Part shown: positions 1 through 6,615 of the stretch, one piece after another
How positions within the stretch are numbered: position 1 is the stretch's first letter
Layout of the letters: every line of letters begins with the position of its first letter
NCBI GenBank assembly: GCA_030688105.1
Contig: JAUYIV010000392.1
Span: 1 to 8,099, forward strand
Origin: Actinomycetota bacterium
GTDB taxonomy: Bacteria > Actinomycetota > Acidimicrobiia > Spongiisociales > UBA11373
DNA length: 8,099 bases
Direction of reading: 5' to 3'
The notes under the pieces: model-generated
Told to the model about the DNA's origin: nothing
The model's database searches: none
What the model saw: only the letters and a program-made list of their open reading frames with translations
Position numbers and translations under genes: made by a program

Positions 1-3000
1 AGCCCGTTCCGGCAGGGAGCCGTACCGGTCCTGCCACTCGGCCACGACGTCGTCGATCGACTCGTGGGTCGTCGCCGCCGCCAGGCGCCTATAGGCCTCG
101 AGCCGGGCGTCCTGGTCGGGGACGTAGTCGTCCGGCAGATGGGCCTCGACCGGCAACTCGATGCGGACCTCGGCGGGCGGCTTCTCTCGACTCGCACCGG
201 TCTCGAGCTCCTCCACCGCCTCGGCCACCAGCTCGATGTACAGGTCGAAGCCCACGGCGCTGATGTGGCCCGATTGGACGTTGCCCAGGACGCTCCCCGC
301 ACCGCGAATCTCCAAGTCGCGCAACGCCAGCTGGAAGCCGGAGCCGAGGTCGCCGAACTCGCCGATGGCCTCGAGCCGCCGATAAGCCTCCTCGGTGAGG
401 CGCTGCTCCTCCGGGTGGAAGAGGTACGCATAGGCTCGCTGCGACGACCGGCCCACCCTTCCCCGCAGCTGATAGAGCTGAGCGAGCCCGAGAAGATCGG
501 CCCGCTCCACGACCAGCGTGTTGACCTGAGGCAGGTCGAGACCCGACTCGATGATCGTGGTGGCCACCAGGACGTCGTATTCGCCGTTCCAGAAGTCGAG
601 CATCACCTGCTCGAGCTGACCCTCGCTCAATCGCCCGTGGGCGACGGCAATGCGGGCGTCCGGCACCAGCGCCCGCAGCCGGGTCACCGCGTGGTCGATC
701 GACTGGATCCGATTGTGAACGTAGAAGATCTGGCCTTCGCGGAGCATCTCGCGTCGGATCGCCGCCGAGACGGTCTGCTCCTCGTAGGGGCCGACGAAGG
801 TCAGGATCGGGTGGCGGTCCTCGGGGGGCGTCGAGATCCGGCTCACGCTGCGGATGCCGGTGAGCGCCATCTCGAGCGTGCGGGGGATCGGGGTCGCGGT
901 GAGGGTGAGCACATCCACCGACTCCCGCATCGCCTTGATCTGGTCCTTGGCGGTGACACCGAAACGCTGCTCCTCGTCGACCACGAGGAGCCCCAAGTCG
1001 CGGAAGGCGATGTCCTCGCTGAGGAGGCGATGGGTTCCGATCACCACGTCGACGCTGCCGTCCCTGACTCCGCCGACCACCGCCTTCTGCTGCCGCGGCG
1101 TGAGAAAACGGCTCAGCATCTCGACCCGCACCGGGTAGGGAGCGAACCGCTCGGAGAACGTCTGGTGGTGCTGCTGGGCGAGGAGGGTGGTCGGCACCAG
1201 CACCGCCGCCTGCTTCCCGTCCTGCACCGCCTTGAACGCGGCGCGGATCGCCACCTCCGTCTTGCCGAACCCGACGTCGCCGAACACCAGGCGGTCCATC
1301 GGGGCGTCAGACTCCATGTCGGACTTGACGTCGGCGACCGCGGTGAGCTGATCCGGGGTCTCCTCGAAGGGGAACGAGGCCTCCATCTCCCGCTGCCACG
1401 GCGTGTCGGGGCCAAACGACATTCCCGAGGCCCGGGCCCGCCGCCGGTGCAGGGCCACCACCTCCTCGGCCACCGCGGCGACGGCCTTGCGGACCTTCCC
1501 CCGGGTCCGCTCCCAGTCGGCGCCTCCCATCCGGCTCAGCCGGGGCGACTCGCCCCCCGTATACGGCCGCACCGCAGCGAGCTGGTCGGTGGGGACGTAG
1601 AGGCGGTCCTGCCCGGCGTATGCGATCAGCAGGTAATCGCGCTCGATGCCCCCGAGTCGGTTGGTCACCAGACCCTCGAAGCGTCCGATGCCGTGATGGT
1701 GGTGGACCACGAAATCCCCGGGCCGGAGGTCGCCGTACGAAGGCGCCGCCTCGGCGCCGGCCGCCCGCGCCCGCCGGTGGGCCCGTCGCCGCCCCGCGAT
1801 CTCCTGCTCCCCGAGTACCGCCACTCCGAGGTCGGGGGCCACGAATCCGTGGTGGATCCCGTAGGGCACCACCACCGAGCCTTGGCCGGCGACCGAGCCC
1901 CGGGTGAGCGTGATGCCCTCCTCCCCGATCAGGCGCGCCACCCGATCGGCGGCGGCGATCCCGTCCATGGCCACGACGACCTGGATGCCCTTGGCGACGA
2001 GGCGGCCGATCTCGCGTGCCACCGACTCGGGATTGCCCGGCTCGGCGTCGAACCCCGTGATCGCCAGCACCGCTTCGCCCGGGCGACCCGCCACCGCCGG
2101 TGCCTCCAGCATCCGGTCCCGCGGCAACGCGGCATCGAGGGGAAGAAACAGGTCGGGGTGCTCGCCGGCCTCCGGTGCCCCACTCCCCCACGTCGGGGCG
2201 AGCGCGGCGGCGAGCTCGGTCTCCTCCGTGGCGAGATCCGCCGCCCGGTCCCGCGCCCGTGGTGGCTCGAAGAGAACGACGACGGTCCGGGGATCCGCCT
2301 CGGCGATGGCGGTCCGTTCGTCGGTCAGCCATGGCAGCCACGACTCGATGCCGGGAAACGAGACCCCCTCCACGATGCGGTCCCAGGTCGCCGCCGCCCA
2401 GGGGGCGCTCTGGGAAAGCTCTCGCGCCCGCTCATTCAGCTCCGGGCCCGGCCTCACCTCGCGAGCCGGGAAAGCCTCCACCTCGGGGACCTGGTCCTTG
2501 GATCGCTGGGTGGCGACCGAGACGGTGGTTATCTCCTCCACCCGGTCGCCCCAGAAGTCGATCCGCACCGGCTCGCGGCTCTGCGCCGGGTAGAGGTCGA
2601 TGATCCCGCCCCGGACCGCGAACTCGCCGCGGGTCTCGACCCGGTCGGTTCGGTCGTAGCCGGCGCCGGCGATGCGGGTGACGAGGCTGTCGAAGTCGAC
2701 CTCATCGCCCACCCGGAGCACGATCGGGTCGGTCGGCGATGGAGAGATCCGCTGGACCGCGGCGCGCACCGAGGCGACGACGACCGTGCCGGCGGCGCCG
2801 GTGCGGAGAGCGTGGCGAGCCGCGGCCCGGGAAGCCATGGTCCCGACGTTCGGCGAGACGTGCTCGAACGGCAGGGTCTCCCACGCCGGGAGGAACCGCG
2901 AGCCGGACACGAAGAGCTCGAGATCGTCGGCGAGATCCTCGGCATCCCGCTCACCGGGGACGATTGCGAGCACCGGCGCCTTGCTCCCGATGGCCAGCCC

Positions 3001-3108
3001 GGCGAGGAAGAAGGCGCGCAGCGACGGGGGCACCACGAGGCGCCCGGGGGTGTCGAACGGCTGCCGGTCGCGCCAAAGCGCAGCCAGCGCCTCGAGCGGG
3101 GCCGTCAT
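1..3108 (-). CDS. mfd: Transcription-repair coupling factor Mfd (C-terminus beyond window)
   Basis: Mfd is a double-stranded DNA translocase that removes RNA polymerase stalled at lesions and recruits UvrA for nucleotide excision repair. The 1036 codons visible are open without interruption. Seen in order: UvrB-like N-terminal module with VRGGIIDLYP near residues 165-174; an RNA-polymerase-interacting (CarD-like) domain starting near 458 with GDFVVHHHHGIGRF; Walker A GDVGFGKT at 610-617; DEEQ box at 711-714; TATP at 737-740; QLRGRVGR (motif VI) at 880-887; and the start of the C-terminal TRCF domain (IELPVEAHLPDDYVPDQDAR). The family is usually about 1150-1200 residues, so roughly 110-150 are missing off the edge. 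ATG 3108 is chosen because the expected N-terminus follows; no Shine-Dalgarno sequence precedes it, and a TANNNT box 8 nt upstream suggests a leaderless start. The four-histidine run at 469-472 replaces the more usual mixed HxxHGIG. The identification is secure. Confidence 0.97.
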   Translation of the reverse strand, partial: MTAPLEALAALWRDRQPFDTPGRLVVPPSLRAFFLAGLAIGSKAPVLAIVPGERDAEDLADDLELFVSGSRFLPAWETLPFEHVSPNVGTMASRAAARHALRTGAAGTVVVASVRAAVQRISPSPTDPIVLRVGDEVDFDSLVTRIAGAGYDRTDRVETRGEFAVRGGIIDLYPAQSREPVRIDFWGDRVEEITTVSVATQRSKDQVPEVEAFPAREVRPGPELNERARELSQSAPWAAATWDRIVEGVSFPGIESWLPWLTDERTAIAEADPRTVVVLFEPPRARDRAADLATEETELAAALAPTWGSGAPEAGEHPDLFLPLDAALPRDRMLEAPAVAGRPGEAVLAITGFDAEPGNPESVAREIGRLVAKGIQVVVAMDGIAAADRVARLIGEEGITLTRGSVAGQGSVVVPYGIHHGFVAPDLGVAVLGEQEIAGRRRAHRRARAAGAEAAPSYGDLRPGDFVVHHHHGIGRFEGLVTNRLGGIERDYLLIAYAGQDRLYVPTDQLAAVRPYTGGESPRLSRMGGADWERTRGKVRKAVAAVAEEVVALHRRRARASGMSFGPDTPWQREMEASFPFEETPDQLTAVADVKSDMESDAPMDRLVFGDVGFGKTEVAIRAAFKAVQDGKQAAVLVPTTLLAQQHHQTFSERFAPYPVRVEMLSRFLTPRQQKAVVGGVRDGSVDVVIGTHRLLSEDIAFRDLGLLVVDEEQRFGVTAKDQIKAMRESVDVLTLTATPIPRTLEMALTGIRSVSRISTPPEDRHPILTFVGPYEEQTVSAAIRREMLREGQIFYVHNRIQSIDHAVTRLRALVPDARIAVAHGRLSEGQLEQVMLDFWNGEYDVLVATTIIESGLDLPQVNTLVVERADLLGLAQLYQLRGRVGRSSQRAYAYLFHPEEQRLTEEAYRRLEAIGEFGDLGSGFQLALRDLEIRGAGSVLGNVQSGHISAVGFDLYIELVAEAVEELETGASREKPPAEVRIELPVEAHLPDDYVPDQDARLEAYRRLAAATTHESIDDVVAEWQDRYGSLPERA

Positions 3109-3116
3109 CGCGGGGC

Positions 3117-3122
3117 AGAGTA
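3117..3122 (-). promoter_or_regulatory. Possible -10 box for leaderless mfd transcript
   Basis: Read on the minus strand, TACTCT fits TANNNT and ends 8 nt before the mfd ATG, so transcription would begin at or within a base or two of the start codon. There is no purine-rich ribosome binding site between them. Leaderless mRNAs with this geometry are common in actinobacteria. No convincing -35 element is visible because the CCCGTCG array begins 18 bp further upstream. This is an inference from spacing only. Confidence 0.35.
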
Positions 3123-3140
3123 GAGGGGCGCGGGGCGCCT

Positions 3141-3203
3141 CCCGTCGCCCGTCGCCCGTCGCCCGTCGCCCGTCGCCTGTCGCCCGTCGCCCGTCGCCCG
3201 TCG
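3141..3203. repeat. Heptanucleotide tandem array, nine units of CCCGTCG
   Basis: Nine contiguous 7-bp units fill 63 bp with no insertions or deletions. Eight are exactly CCCGTCG and one (3176-3182) is CCTGTCG. The minus-strand unit is CGACGGG. The five perfect units at 3141-3175 give five GGG runs separated by 4-nt loops on the strand that matches the mfd transcript, a canonical G-quadruplex pattern. The array ends 32 bp before the mfd start codon, between the epimerase gene and mfd. Near-identity of units suggests recent expansion or homogenisation, in contrast to the related but more diverged array at 4892-4996. Confidence 0.95.
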
Positions 3204-3224
3204 GAGATGCGAGATCAAACGCGT

Positions 3225-3262
3225 CTCCCCCCGGTATTCCGGGGGGAGTGCCCCGAAGGGGC
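3225..3262 (-). terminator. Two adjacent GC-rich hairpins (terminator-like or REP-like)
   Basis: The first inverted repeat has a perfect 10-bp stem, CTCCCCCCGG (3225-3234) against CCGGGGGGAG (3239-3248), with loop TATT. Directly beside it, GCCCC (3250-3254) pairs with GGGGC (3258-3262) around a GAA loop (UUC in the transcript). Both lie 70-110 nt downstream of the epimerase stop codon, where they could end the pgsA-epimerase message or protect its 3' end. No T-tract follows on the minus strand (ACGCGTTTGATC), so a classical intrinsic terminator is not supported. The paired layout also resembles dispersed REP-type palindromes; copy number cannot be judged from this window. Confidence 0.4.
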
Positions 3263-3305
3263 GAGGGGGGCAGCTGACCCTGCGTGCGAGCCTGGACCGT
3301 ACGCC

Positions 3306-3333
3306 CTTCCCTCTTGTCGCTTGCCGCTTCTCC
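3306..3333. repeat. Short decayed heptad run ending at epimerase stop codon
   Basis: Four consecutive 7-mers, CTTCCCT, CTTGTCG, CTTGCCG and CTTCTCC, share a CTT start. CTTGTCG differs from the CCCGTCG unit of the neighbouring array only at positions 2 and 3. The last base touches the complement of the TGA stop codon of the epimerase gene (3334-3336). It is short and degenerate, so chance similarity is possible, but the period and position match the other arrays in this window. Confidence 0.45.
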
Positions 3334-4302
3334 TCAGATGAGCCCGTGCGCGCGATACCACTCCACCGTCTCCGCCAGCCACACCTCTGGCGGGGTGTAA
3401 CGCAGCCCCAACTCGCGTTCGGCCTTCGAGCCGTCGAAGGCGTGGCCGTGACGCACCTCGCGGGCCATCTCCCGGCACAGCGGGGGCCGCTTGCCAACCG
3501 CCCTCCATGACTTCTCCACGATCGTGGCCGCCACGGTCAGTGCCCACCCGGGCAGGTATCGGACCCGGTGATCGACCCCGGCGACCTCCCTGAGCGTTTC
3601 CACCGCCTCCTCGATCGTCGGCGACCATCCATTGACGAGATACCTCTCACCGGGTCGACCGAGGCGCTCTGCCAGCAAATGGGCGGTCACGGTGTCGTCG
3701 ATGAAGACCAGCGGCAGCCGGGTACGCACGGCCCAGCGGAGCTTCCCCCTGAGAAAGCCGAGGAAGATGCGGGCGGTGCCGTGGGTTCGACCGGGCCCCT
3801 GAACCGATGACGGGTTCACCGCAACGAGGTCGAGCCCCAACGCTTTGGCGTCGGCGAACGCCGCCATCTCCGCTTCGTGCTTGGAGCGGGCGTAGGCGGA
3901 GAGGTGGCGGCCGAGATGCTGGGTCGCCTCGCTGCCTACCGACCCGCGCGCCTCTCCGATCACCGCAGCCGAAGACGTGTACACGACGCGCCCCACTCCG
4001 CCACGCGCCGCCGCGGCGACCACGGCGCGGGTCCCGGCGAGGTTGACCGCGAGCCGACCTGGGTCACATAGCGCCACCTTGCCGGCGGCGTGGAACAGGG
4101 TGCCGCACCCGGCCAAGCGCCCCATCCAATCGCTCGGCTCGAGAAGGTCGCCGGGTACCGGCTCGGCCCCCGCAGCGGCCACAACCTGCGCCGCCTCGTC
4201 CGACCGCGCCAGGGCACGGACGTGTCGCCCTTCGGCGACCAGCCGCCGGAGCAAAGCGCCACCGACGAAGCCCGATCCTCCAGTAAGGAAGACGTCAGGC
4301 AC
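3334..4302 (-). CDS. NAD(P)-dependent epimerase/dehydratase, extended SDR family
   Basis: This 322-residue cytoplasmic protein is an extended short-chain dehydrogenase of the sugar epimerase/dihydroflavonol-4-reductase type. The N-terminal Rossmann fold shows TGGSGFVG at residues 7-14, GDL at 51-53 and HAAG at 71-74. The catalytic set is S110/S111 in YTSSAAV with Y137-x3-K141 (YARSK). NPSSVQGPG (163-171) is the usual post-catalytic loop. The C-terminal substrate domain ends in ELGLRYTPPEVWLAETVEWY, typical of the family. Length is normal. It starts at GTG 4302, overlapping the pgsA stop codon by 8 nt (GTGCCTGA), which points to translational coupling and co-transcription. The substrate cannot be told from sequence. 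Linkage to pgsA hints at an envelope, lipid or isoprenoid-related substrate, but that is inference. The gene is intact. Confidence 0.9.
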   Translation of the reverse strand: MPDVFLTGGSGFVGGALLRRLVAEGRHVRALARSDEAAQVVAAAGAEPVPGDLLEPSDWMGRLAGCGTLFHAAGKVALCDPGRLAVNLAGTRAVVAAAARGGVGRVVYTSSAAVIGEARGSVGSEATQHLGRHLSAYARSKHEAEMAAFADAKALGLDLVAVNPSSVQGPGRTHGTARIFLGFLRGKLRWAVRTRLPLVFIDDTVTAHLLAERLGRPGERYLVNGWSPTIEEAVETLREVAGVDHRVRYLPGWALTVAATIVEKSWRAVGKRPPLCREMAREVRHGHAFDGSKAERELGLRYTPPEVWLAETVEWYRAHGLI

Positions 4303-4816
4303 GAACCCGGTCGGAGCGGAGGATCCGGGCGAAACGGCTGAAGTAGTCGAACCCCGACATCACGGTCACCGCCACCGCCACCACCATCGCCCACTCGTCG
4401 GGGTGAAGGCCGCCATAGGTCTCGGGCACCCGCAGCAGTGCCATGAAGATCACCAGGAACTGGACGTTCGCCTTGATCTTCCCCCAGATCGATGGCGGGA
4501 CCACCATCCCGTCCATTGCCGCCACCCCCCTCAAGCCGGAGATGGCGATCTCCCGGCCGATGATGATGAAAGCCGCCCATGCCCAGGCCCGATCGACTGC
4601 CACCAGCCCGAAGAGGGCACCGGCGACGAGCAACTTGTCGGCGATCGAGTCGAGAAAGCCGCCGAGGGTCGTCGTGATCTTCCATCGCCGGGCCAGGTAA
4701 CCATCGAGGAAATCGGTGATCGATGCGACCGCGATGAGGGCGGCGGCGATACCGAAGGCGTGGTCGACGGAGTCTCGGGCGAGGATGAGCCCCAGGATCA
4801 CGGGGACCAGGGTCAT
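4295..4816 (-). CDS. pgsA: CDP-diacylglycerol--glycerol-3-phosphate 3-phosphatidyltransferase PgsA
   Basis: This integral membrane enzyme transfers phosphatidyl from CDP-diacylglycerol to glycerol-3-phosphate, the committed step to phosphatidylglycerol and cardiolipin. The complete CDP-alcohol phosphotransferase signature is present: D35-x2-D38-G39-x2-A42-R43-x8-G52-x3-D56-x3-D60. PgsA-specific IGREIAISGLR (86-96) and WGKIKANVQ (111-119) follow. Several hydrophobic membrane segments are visible, for example around 20-34, 62-89, 118-128 and 143-153. ATG 4816 is the first ATG/GTG/TTG after an in-frame stop, giving 173 residues, but the reading frame upstream encodes ISVPDRLAYLR, which matches the conserved family N-terminus (about VPNxLTxxR). 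The real start is therefore probably upstream, perhaps ATC 4849 (184 residues). The stop overlaps the epimerase GTG. The neighbouring glpK supplies its substrate. Confidence 0.92.
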   Translation of the reverse strand: MTLVPVILGLILARDSVDHAFGIAAALIAVASITDFLDGYLARRWKITTTLGGFLDSIADKLLVAGALFGLVAVDRAWAWAAFIIIGREIAISGLRGVAAMDGMVVPPSIWGKIKANVQFLVIFMALLRVPETYGGLHPDEWAMVVAVAVTVMSGFDYFSRFARILRSDRVRA

Positions 4817-4846
4817 CCTCAGATACGCCAGGCGGTCGGGAACGGA

Positions 4847-4862
4847 GATTGGCTGACCCCCC
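4847..4862 (-). promoter_or_regulatory. Candidate upstream pgsA start (ATC) with G-rich leader
   Basis: On the minus strand a run of six G (4862-4857) is followed, after 7 nt, by an in-frame ATC (4849-4847) that would give MSVPDRLAYLRM, close to the usual PgsA N-terminus. In contrast, the GAGG before ATG 4816 abuts the start codon with no spacer. A TAGCAT sequence at 4884-4879 fits TANNNT as a possible -10 box. AUC initiation is rare, so this is a candidate only; a sequence error or strain-specific loss of an ATG would look the same. Confidence 0.35.
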
Positions 4863-4891
4863 GAGTCGGTTGCGCGGGATGCTACCGGGGC

Positions 4892-4996
4892 ACCGTTGCC
4901 CGTTGCCCGTTACCCGTCACCCGATACTCGGTGCCCGTTTCCCGTCGTGCCCTGCCCGTTGCCTGTTGCCCGTTGCCTGTTGCCCGTCTCCTGTCA
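4892..4996. repeat. Degenerate heptanucleotide array, fifteen in-phase units of CCCGTTG type
   Basis: Fifteen consecutive 7-bp units keep exact phase over 105 bp. Units include CCCGTTG (three times), CCTGTTG (twice), CCCGTTA, CCCGTCA, CCCGTCG, CCCGTTT, CCCGTCT and CCTGTCA. Three more are strongly diverged: CCCGATA, CTCGGTG and TGCCCTG. Most differences are C/T or G/A transitions at positions 3, 6 and 7. The consensus is one base away from the CCCGTCG array before mfd. Units at 4899-4922 supply four GGG runs with 4-nt loops on the pgsA-sense strand, a G-quadruplex pattern. The array occupies about half of the glpK-pgsA spacer; the remaining 41 bp after the glpK stop show no clear terminator. 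Confidence 0.9.
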
Positions 4997-5037
4997 GGTC
5001 CCCGGGCGCTCTCGGGCTACGGGTGACCGGCAATGGT

Positions 5038-6498
5038 CTAGGCCAGCGCCTTCCGCACCGCGGTATGCCACTCCCCGATCAGGCGCCGGCGCTCACCCTC
5101 CTCCATCGACGGCTCCCAGCGACGATCCTCGGCCCAGAGCGTGGTGAGTTGGTCGAATCCCTCGAAGAAACCCACCGCGAGCCCGGCGGCATACGCCGCA
5201 CCGAGAGCCGTGGTCTCCGAGACCGTCGGCCTGACGACCGGCCGACCCAGCACATCGGCCTGGAACTGCATGAGCAGTTCGTTGGCGACCATCCCGCCGT
5301 CGACGAACAGCGTGGGGATCTCCGCGCCCGAGTCGGCCTCCATGGCACCGAGGACGTCCACCGTCTGAAATGCCGTCGCCTCCAGGGCCGCCCGGGCGAT
5401 GTGACCGGCGGTGGCGTATCGGGTCAGCCCGGTGATCGTGCCCCGGGCGTCGGCACGCCACCACGGGGCGAACAACCCACTGAACGCCGGGACGAAGTAG
5501 ACGCCGCCGTTGTCCTCGACGGAACGGGCCAAGCCCTCGACCGCATCGGCGCTCGCGACGAGCCCGAGGTTGTCGCGGAGCCACTGCACCGCTGCGCCGG
5601 CGATCGCCACCGACCCTTCGAGGGCATAGACCGCCGCAGACCCGGCAACCTGATAGGCGACGGTGGTGAGCAAACCGTGACTGCTGGCAACCGGCCGCTC
5701 GCCGGTGTTGAGCAGCATGAAGCAACCCGTCCCATAGGTGTTCTTGGCCGCGCCCGGGGTGAATCCCGTCTGGCCGAAGAGCGCCGCCTGTTGATCGCCG
5801 AGGTCGCCCGCGACCGGAACTCCGGCGAGCACCCCGCGGCCCTCGCCGTACACCGCGATGCTCGCCTCGATCTCGGGGAGCATCTCGATCGGCACCCCGA
5901 AGGCCTCACAGAGCCCCGGATCCCAGGCCACGGACTCGAGTCCCATCAGCATGGTGCGTGACGCATTGGTCGGGTCGGTGACGTGACGACCCGTCAGGTT
6001 CCAGATCAGCCAGGAGTCGATGGTCCCGAACACCGCGTCGCCCTGGCGCAGGTCGGGCCTCTCGTCGAGCAGCCAGCGCATCTTCGGCGCCGAGAAATAG
6101 GTCGCCAGCGGGAGGCCGCTTGCCTCCCGAAAGCGGTCCGAGCCGGCGTCGCCGGCGAGACGATCCACCAGTTGATCGGTGCGGGTGTCCTGCCAGACGA
6201 TCGCGGGAGCCAGCGGTTCGCCGGTGCCACGGTCCCAGACCACCGTGGTCTCGCGCTGGTTGGTGACACCGACGGCGGCGAGGTCGCCGGCGCCGATGCC
6301 CGCCTTGGCGAGGGCACCGGTGACGACCTCCTGGGTGCGTTGCCAGATCTCGACGGCATCGTGCTCGACCCACCCCGGTCGCGGATAGTGCTGGCGATGC
6401 TCCTGCTGATCGACGGCGACGATCCGGCCCTGGGCGTCGACGACGACGAACCGGGTGCTGGTGGTCCCCTGATCGATGGCACCGACGAATGAAGTCAA
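5038..6498 (-). CDS. glpK: Glycerol kinase
   Basis: This cytoplasmic FGGY-family kinase converts glycerol and ATP to sn-glycerol-3-phosphate. The 486-residue model shows the phosphate-binding GAIDQGTTSTR (6-16), NQRE (80-83) and WQDTRT (102-107) in the glycerol pocket, Y134, catalytic D235 in GDQQAALFGQ (234-243), KNTYGTGCFML (252-262) and the adenine-site VDGGM (399-403). Length is close to the usual 495-505. The start is TTG 6498, with a weak GGTGG 6 nt upstream; it puts five residues before GAIDQG, as in homologues. The frame stays open further upstream, but that part encodes only low-complexity sequence from the spacer. Aligned to E. coli GlpK from memory, the FBP-contacting arginine of the GGTRIP loop is glycine (G226), so FBP inhibition is probably absent. 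Its product is the substrate of PgsA, encoded next downstream. No glycerol facilitator gene is adjacent. Confidence 0.96.
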   Translation of the reverse strand: MTSFVGAIDQGTTSTRFVVVDAQGRIVAVDQQEHRQHYPRPGWVEHDAVEIWQRTQEVVTGALAKAGIGAGDLAAVGVTNQRETTVVWDRGTGEPLAPAIVWQDTRTDQLVDRLAGDAGSDRFREASGLPLATYFSAPKMRWLLDERPDLRQGDAVFGTIDSWLIWNLTGRHVTDPTNASRTMLMGLESVAWDPGLCEAFGVPIEMLPEIEASIAVYGEGRGVLAGVPVAGDLGDQQAALFGQTGFTPGAAKNTYGTGCFMLLNTGERPVASSHGLLTTVAYQVAGSAAVYALEGSVAIAGAAVQWLRDNLGLVASADAVEGLARSVEDNGGVYFVPAFSGLFAPWWRADARGTITGLTRYATAGHIARAALEATAFQTVDVLGAMEADSGAEIPTLFVDGGMVANELLMQFQADVLGRPVVRPTVSETTALGAAYAAGLAVGFFEGFDQLTTLWAEDRRWEPSMEEGERRRLIGEWHTAVRKALA

Positions 6499-6524
6499 GA
6501 CCAGCCACCAGCAAGAGCGGACGT

Positions 6525-6549
6525 CCTCCCCCGTCGGCGACGGGGGAGG
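6525..6549 (-). promoter_or_regulatory. Perfect 11-bp hairpin between pth and glpK
   Basis: CCTCCCCCGTC (6525-6535) pairs without mismatch with GACGGGGGAGG (6539-6549) around a 3-nt loop. In the glpK transcript the downstream arm is GGGGGAGG, the only strong Shine-Dalgarno-like sequence near the gene, here locked in the stem and ending about 29 nt before TTG 6498. It could be a transcription attenuator or terminator after pth (no T-tract follows) or a structural element in the glpK leader. The stem itself is certain; the role is unknown. Confidence 0.5.
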
Positions 6550-6615
6550 TGGCTGCCGAGCGGTGCGAGGCAGACGGAGGGGGTGGCGGAGACAGCGTGC
6601 GCGCTCAGCGCGTCT

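Noticed and set aside
64..3123. A 1019-codon open frame on the plus strand covering nearly all of mfd
   Set aside because: It is in codon register with mfd on the opposite strand. It stays open because mfd almost never uses TTA, CTA or TCA codons in this GC-rich genome. Its translation is Arg/His/Leu-rich with no recognisable domain, while the minus frame has every Mfd motif.
3141..3203. CRISPR-like array
   Set aside because: The repeat units are 7 bp and contiguous, with no spacers; CRISPR repeats are longer and separated by unique spacers.
3225..3262. Rho-independent terminator as a firm call
   Set aside because: The stems are strong, but the transcript continues ACGCGTTTGATC without a U-rich tail, so it is only listed at low confidence.
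3105..3497. A 130-codon minus-strand frame whose TGA overlaps the mfd ATG as ATGA
   Set aside because: It starts out of frame inside the epimerase gene and runs through the hairpins and heptad array, giving a repetitive RRATGDG-type peptide. There is no domain, so the overlap looks fortuitous.
5906..6514. A TTG at 6514 about 12 nt after GGGGGAGG as an alternative glpK start
   Set aside because: It is in a different reading frame from glpK and yields an Arg-rich peptide with no kinase motifs. A frameshift error cannot be excluded, but nothing else calls for one.
6600..6612. Small hairpin CGCGC-TCA-GCGCG downstream of pth as a terminator
   Set aside because: A 5-bp stem in GC-rich DNA without a T-tract is easily chance.
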